Source: CADEED01 sp963839685 (GTDB taxonomy: Bacteria > Pseudomonadota > Gammaproteobacteria > Steroidobacterales > Steroidobacteraceae). Taken from it: a stretch of DNA of 64,000 nucleotides. Position numbers and translations under genes: made by a program. The notes under the pieces are model-generated. The model was not told the origin of the DNA and did no database searches. It worked only from the letters and a program-made list of their open reading frames with translations. Below, in pieces: positions 58,767 to 64,000 of the stretch. Position 1 is the stretch's first letter; each line of letters starts with the position of its first letter. The DNA lies in the NCBI GenBank assembly GCA_963839685.1, contig CAWIVS010000012.1, forward strand, positions 806,001-870,000, read 5' to 3'.

Positions 58767-61700
58767 TTACCGGATGAATTCGTCGGCGGCATTTGGCATC
58801 GTCGGCGTGGCGTCGTCGATGCTGCTGCACGAACGCGAGCAGGTCGGCGAGATCCTGCGCACCCAGGTTGGTCGCGATCGCTGCCGGCCGCTCCCAGGTT
58901 GTGGCGCGCGGCCACTTCCTCGAGCGTGTGCGCCGAGCCGTCGTGGAAGTACGGACCCGAGTACGCCACTCCTAACAATGATGGGCTGTTGAACCCGCCC
59001 AGGCCGAAGGGCGTGAAGCCCTGCGTGGTCTGCCCGGCAACCGCGGCCGCGCCGCGGATCTCGATGGGGCTGGCCGGATTGAACGTGCCCACGTTATCGA
59101 GAATCGTCAGCAGCGTCGGCTTGCCGGCGCGCGTCACGCTGACCACCTGCGGGCCAGCCACCGCCACGCCCGCGTCGTTCATGGCGACGCCGGTGAAGAA
59201 CGCAGGGCCGACCGGATCCGCTGCGAGCAGCGGGTTGTCCTGGTACAGGCCCTTGGTGCGGCTCTTGGTCCACTTGGCGCCGCCATGACAGCTGGCGCAA
59301 TTCGCCGTGAACACCGCGCGGCCATGGCCTCGGTATTCGCCGCGATCGCCGGCATGATGGGCGCGCGCACCGTGGCCACCCACTCGCTCATGGCATCCAG
59401 CGAATCGCTGATGCCCTCGCGTCGGGCCATGGTTGAACACCAGGGCGGTCTTGTCGACGCCATTGACGTTGGTCGCGAAGCCGGTGCCGCCCTGGATGCC
59501 GCGCGCGTTGTTGTTGAAGTCGGTGTTCGAACCGCGCACCGCGCTCCAGTTGAGGATGCGCTGGTCGCTCGAGGTTGTTGCGCGCGAACGTGCCTTCGAG
59601 CGGAATGGTCTGGCGCGGGCCGGTCTCGAAGATCCAGGTGACGTTGTCCGAGTGGCCGTCGTCGTGGCAGGAGGCGCAGCCCGACCAGGCATGTCGCGAA
59701 GCCTTGCCCTTGTTCGCTACCGGATCGATGTCGCGCAGCGCGATATCGAACTGTCCATCGCCATTGGTGTCGAGCACGTCGGGGATACCGAGCGCGGTGA
59801 AGAACGCCAGCTTGCCCACCAGGTTGCGATGCGCCTGTGTGCCCGGCGCCGGCGGCGCGCTGGACTCGATGTCGCGCGCCATCACGGTGTTGTCGACCAG
59901 GTTGAGCGCCGATCATCGAGGTATTCAGCTCGTTGTTGGTGTAGGCGCGCCTGGCGTCGCGCGACATCACCACGCCGCTCGGCAGGTTGCCGGTCTGGAA
60001 ACGGCGCGCGTGTTTGTTGGCGTCGAGCGTGGTCGAGCTTGCCGTCGGCGCCGAGGGTGGCGCGGATCACGTAGTTGCCGCCGCGGCTGACAACCAGGAA
60101 GTTCTTGCCACGGCGATCGGCGTCGATCGCCACGATGTCGTTGAGGAAGAGTTTGTCGAGCGGCGTGGCCGGCGTCGCGGGCGACTTCGGTCCCGACGAA
60201 GGTGTTCAGATTCACCGAGAACGGCGTCTCGGCATTGGTCACCGTGCTCAGCACGCCCACCAGCGCCTGCACGTTGCTGTTGAAGTGCACCGGCGGCTCG
60301 GGCTGCGCACCGACATTCGGCACGTAGAGGCGCGGACCGCGCAGCAGCGCGCCGAACAGCATGTTCGGGTACACCTTCTGCGCGACGCGGCCGATCGGGC
60401 CTTCAGCGCTGATGTCGCGCGTCGGCAGTGTCGCGTCCGGGCAGAAGGTCGTCTTGGCAAGCGCGGCGGCGCCGTTGTTGGTGCCGTTCGGGCCGCTGTT
60501 GAAGTACACCACCTGCTGAGCGGTCTGCAGCTCATCGCGCGTGCCGCGGGCAGAAGTTGCGGCGATCGGCGTTGAAGCCCGAAAGCCATGGGATTGAGCA
60601 GCAGGCGCGTGACGCGTCGCCGTGCCCGGCGTTGCTCACCGCATCACCGACGCGGAACGAGCTCACGACGCCCTGCTTGGCGTCGTCGAAGCCATCCGGG
60701 CGCGCCGGGTCGATGACCTCGCCGAACAGCTGCGTGACGTACACGCGCTCGTCATTGTCGTTGCGATCGCCGTCGTTGCTGATGGCCATCGCGTACGGAT
60801 TGCCACCGGTCTTCACGCGCCCGACGATCTCGTAGTTGGAGAGGCGCACGATCGCGACATCGCCCGTGATGTTGCCAGCGATGAAGGCGATAGTTGCCAT
60901 TCGGCGTGATTGCGATGCCGCGTGGCTCGACGCCCACTTCGATGGCACTGCCCAGCGCCACCGGCGTCGCGGCGCTGAGATCGATGACGCTCATGGTGCC
61001 GTCGATGGCGTTGGTGACGTAAGCGCGCGTGTCGTCGGGAGAGAGCGCGACGAAGCGCGGCTCCTTTCCGACGGATACCTCGGCCAGCAGCTGTGCGGCA
61101 TCGGCTGCCGTCTTGCATCGCGCACGCGGATGACCGACACGCTGGCCTTCTGGCGGTTGACGACCACGGCGCGCGTAGTCGTCACCGGTGAGCGCGATGC
61201 TCGACGAGCGCGACTGGCGGAACAGCAATTGGTAGCGCGCCAGGGCTTGTTCGGCGGGGATCAGCGCGCGATTCTTCGCCGTGGCCAATGACCTGACCGT
61301 TGCGTCATTCTCGAAACTGGCGGCACTGGCCGCGAAATCCAGGGTCTTGGTGCCGGTGACGGCAGCGTCGATCGCCGCGTTCGCGGCCGCATCGATCTGG
61401 AATGCCGTCGCTTGCGTCGTCATTGGCATCGAGCAGCTCGAGCACGCGCAGCAGGTTCGATAGATAGGTCTCGCCGTTCGCCGCCTGCACCTCGGTGAGG
61501 TCCTGCAGGCTGAAGGATACGACGCCGCTGGTGTAGGCCGGCATGGCGCTGCCGATGGAGATGCGATTGGTGTTGCCGCCGACAAAGAAATGGATCTTGC
61601 GGCCTTCGGCGAACTGGAACTTGCCGGCGGAATCGGTGCGCCCGTCACCGACGTCGGCAATGGAGAATCCGAGGCCTTCGATGGTGTCGTCGACAAACTG

Positions 61701-61874
61701 TGCGTCGCGGATCACCGCGGCCGGTGGCTGCCGCGGAGGCGGGGTATTTCCGCCGCCGCCGCCGTAGCCTCCACCGCCGCAGGCGGCGATCAGTGCGGAA
61801 GTCGCTGCCTGCAGCAGCACTCCTTTGACAACACGCGTCCTGCGCGAGTCTTCTCGATGCGTCCCTGTGTTCAT
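58767..61874 (-). pseudogene. Di-heme cytochrome c / YVTN beta-propeller lipoprotein, broken by many frame changes
   Basis: Pieced together across frames, one protein of about 1030 residues emerges. It has a lipobox (LIAACGGGG, from ATG 61874) and a Gly-rich linker. Beta-propeller repeats follow: FVALSPDDTRAYVTNAIDGT, GIAITPNGN, then FIAGNITGDVAIVRLSNYEI. A cytochrome c-peroxidase-like module comes last, with haem sites GCASCHDDGHSD and NCASCHGGAKW, then YFHDGSAHTLEEVAARHNLG. It ends NAADEFIR at 58767. I count at least a dozen frame changes, each leaving readable sequence and no in-frame stops. It would be a surface or periplasmic redox protein. Decay versus sequencing error is unresolved. 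Confidence 0.75.
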
Positions 61875-62219
61875 GGCTCCGACAATCCTGATGTAGTGGT
61901 GTCGGATGTTGAGTAGCAAGTTGCTTGCGGGCGGTTTCAAATCGCGCGAAAAGAAGAAGTCACGAAAGCAACCTCGTTCGGGAACCCGTCGGGCACTTCC
62001 TGCAACGCGCGGCGACATTTCGATGAACCTGGGCGGAAGTGTTTGCGTTCGTCTGGTGTTCGCACTTACGCCATGCCAACCAGACAGGTGTGAGTACGAG
62101 GCTCGCCAAAAGAACGCCCCCGACAGGTGTCTTTGGCGTTTAACAGTGCCTCTGTTACCCTGCGCGCCCCCTAAACCCGGCTCTCGCCCCTCCTTCCCGG
62201 CGCTAAGCCCCTGAGTTCT
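61875..62219. other. Intergenic region between the cytochrome lipoprotein and typA
   Basis: About 345 bases between two divergent genes. It contains AT-richer sequence next to the lipoprotein start and a C-rich stretch before typA. A plus-strand open frame (61906-62214) exists but has no start signal, no recognisable protein features and an odd Pro/Arg/Cys-rich composition. I see no supported gene here. Promoters for both genes should lie in it. Confidence 0.5.

Positions 62220-64000
<1,781 letters not shown>

Noticed and set aside
61906..62214. Plus-strand open frame before typA
   Set aside because: No ribosome site, odd composition and no recognisable features. It lies in the expected promoter region of two divergent genes.

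Overview
The window is high-GC, densely packed chromosomal DNA of a Gram-negative bacterium, most likely a gammaproteobacterium. RraB-like, HtpX, YceH, LpxL-type acyltransferase, TonB receptor and DUF6763-type genes point that way. A place near Steroidobacteraceae/Nevskiales-type lineages fits but is only an inference. I see no rRNA, CRISPR array, integrase or intact transposase. Genes are often coupled by 4-bp ATGA/GTGA/TTGA overlaps, and non-ATG starts are common.

Layout. 0-2.2 kb: end of a glycosyltransferase, gpmA, an RraB-like protein and a ferredoxin. 2.2-6.1 kb: a thiamine salvage operon on the minus strand under a TPP riboswitch, made of a TonB receptor, a YkoF-like thiamine-binding protein, a PnuC-type permease and a small-molecule kinase. 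6.2-12.5 kb: PhzF, a degenerate serine hydrolase with a tandem ABC ATPase, phhA with a divergent Lrp-type regulator, an ECF sigma factor and a VOC protein. 12.5-15.2 kb: two small low-GC islets behind tRNA-Arg(TCG), each closed by a copy of the tRNA 3' end. 15.2-18.7 kb: a zinc/manganese-type uptake operon (DUF2946-like protein, porin, binding protein, permease) with no ATPase. 18.7-27 kb: sugar-acid catabolism and transport (arabinonate-type dehydratase, SDR, GguC/AraD1, YtfR/YtfT/YjfF-type ABC transporter, aldose epimerase), ending in an LpxL-type gene. 28.4-33.7 kb: a molybdenum cofactor operon (moeA, moaA, moaC, a mobA-moaD fusion, a moaE-moeB-rhodanese fusion); mobB follows at 38.6 kb. 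34.6-37.1 kb: proBA. 37-58.7 kb: mixed metabolism and stress genes (VIT-type transporter, htpX, desaturase, two 2-hydroxyglutarate oxidoreductases, tesB, azurin, ferredoxin reductase, an orphan 2Fe-2S subunit, gabT, yceH, threonine aldolase, a GMC oxidoreductase with its subunit 3, a PilZ-like protein). 58.8-61.9 kb: a di-heme cytochrome/beta-propeller lipoprotein broken by a dozen or more frame changes. The window ends inside typA.

Two themes recur. First, three long palindromes sharing the core GGGGACAT sit exactly at gene 3' ends and can supply stop codons and probably termination. Second, at least ten genes carry one or more frame changes that leave the protein readable on both sides with no in-frame stops. 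That pattern fits single-base consensus errors at least as well as true decay, so the 'broken' genes here should be read as provisional.
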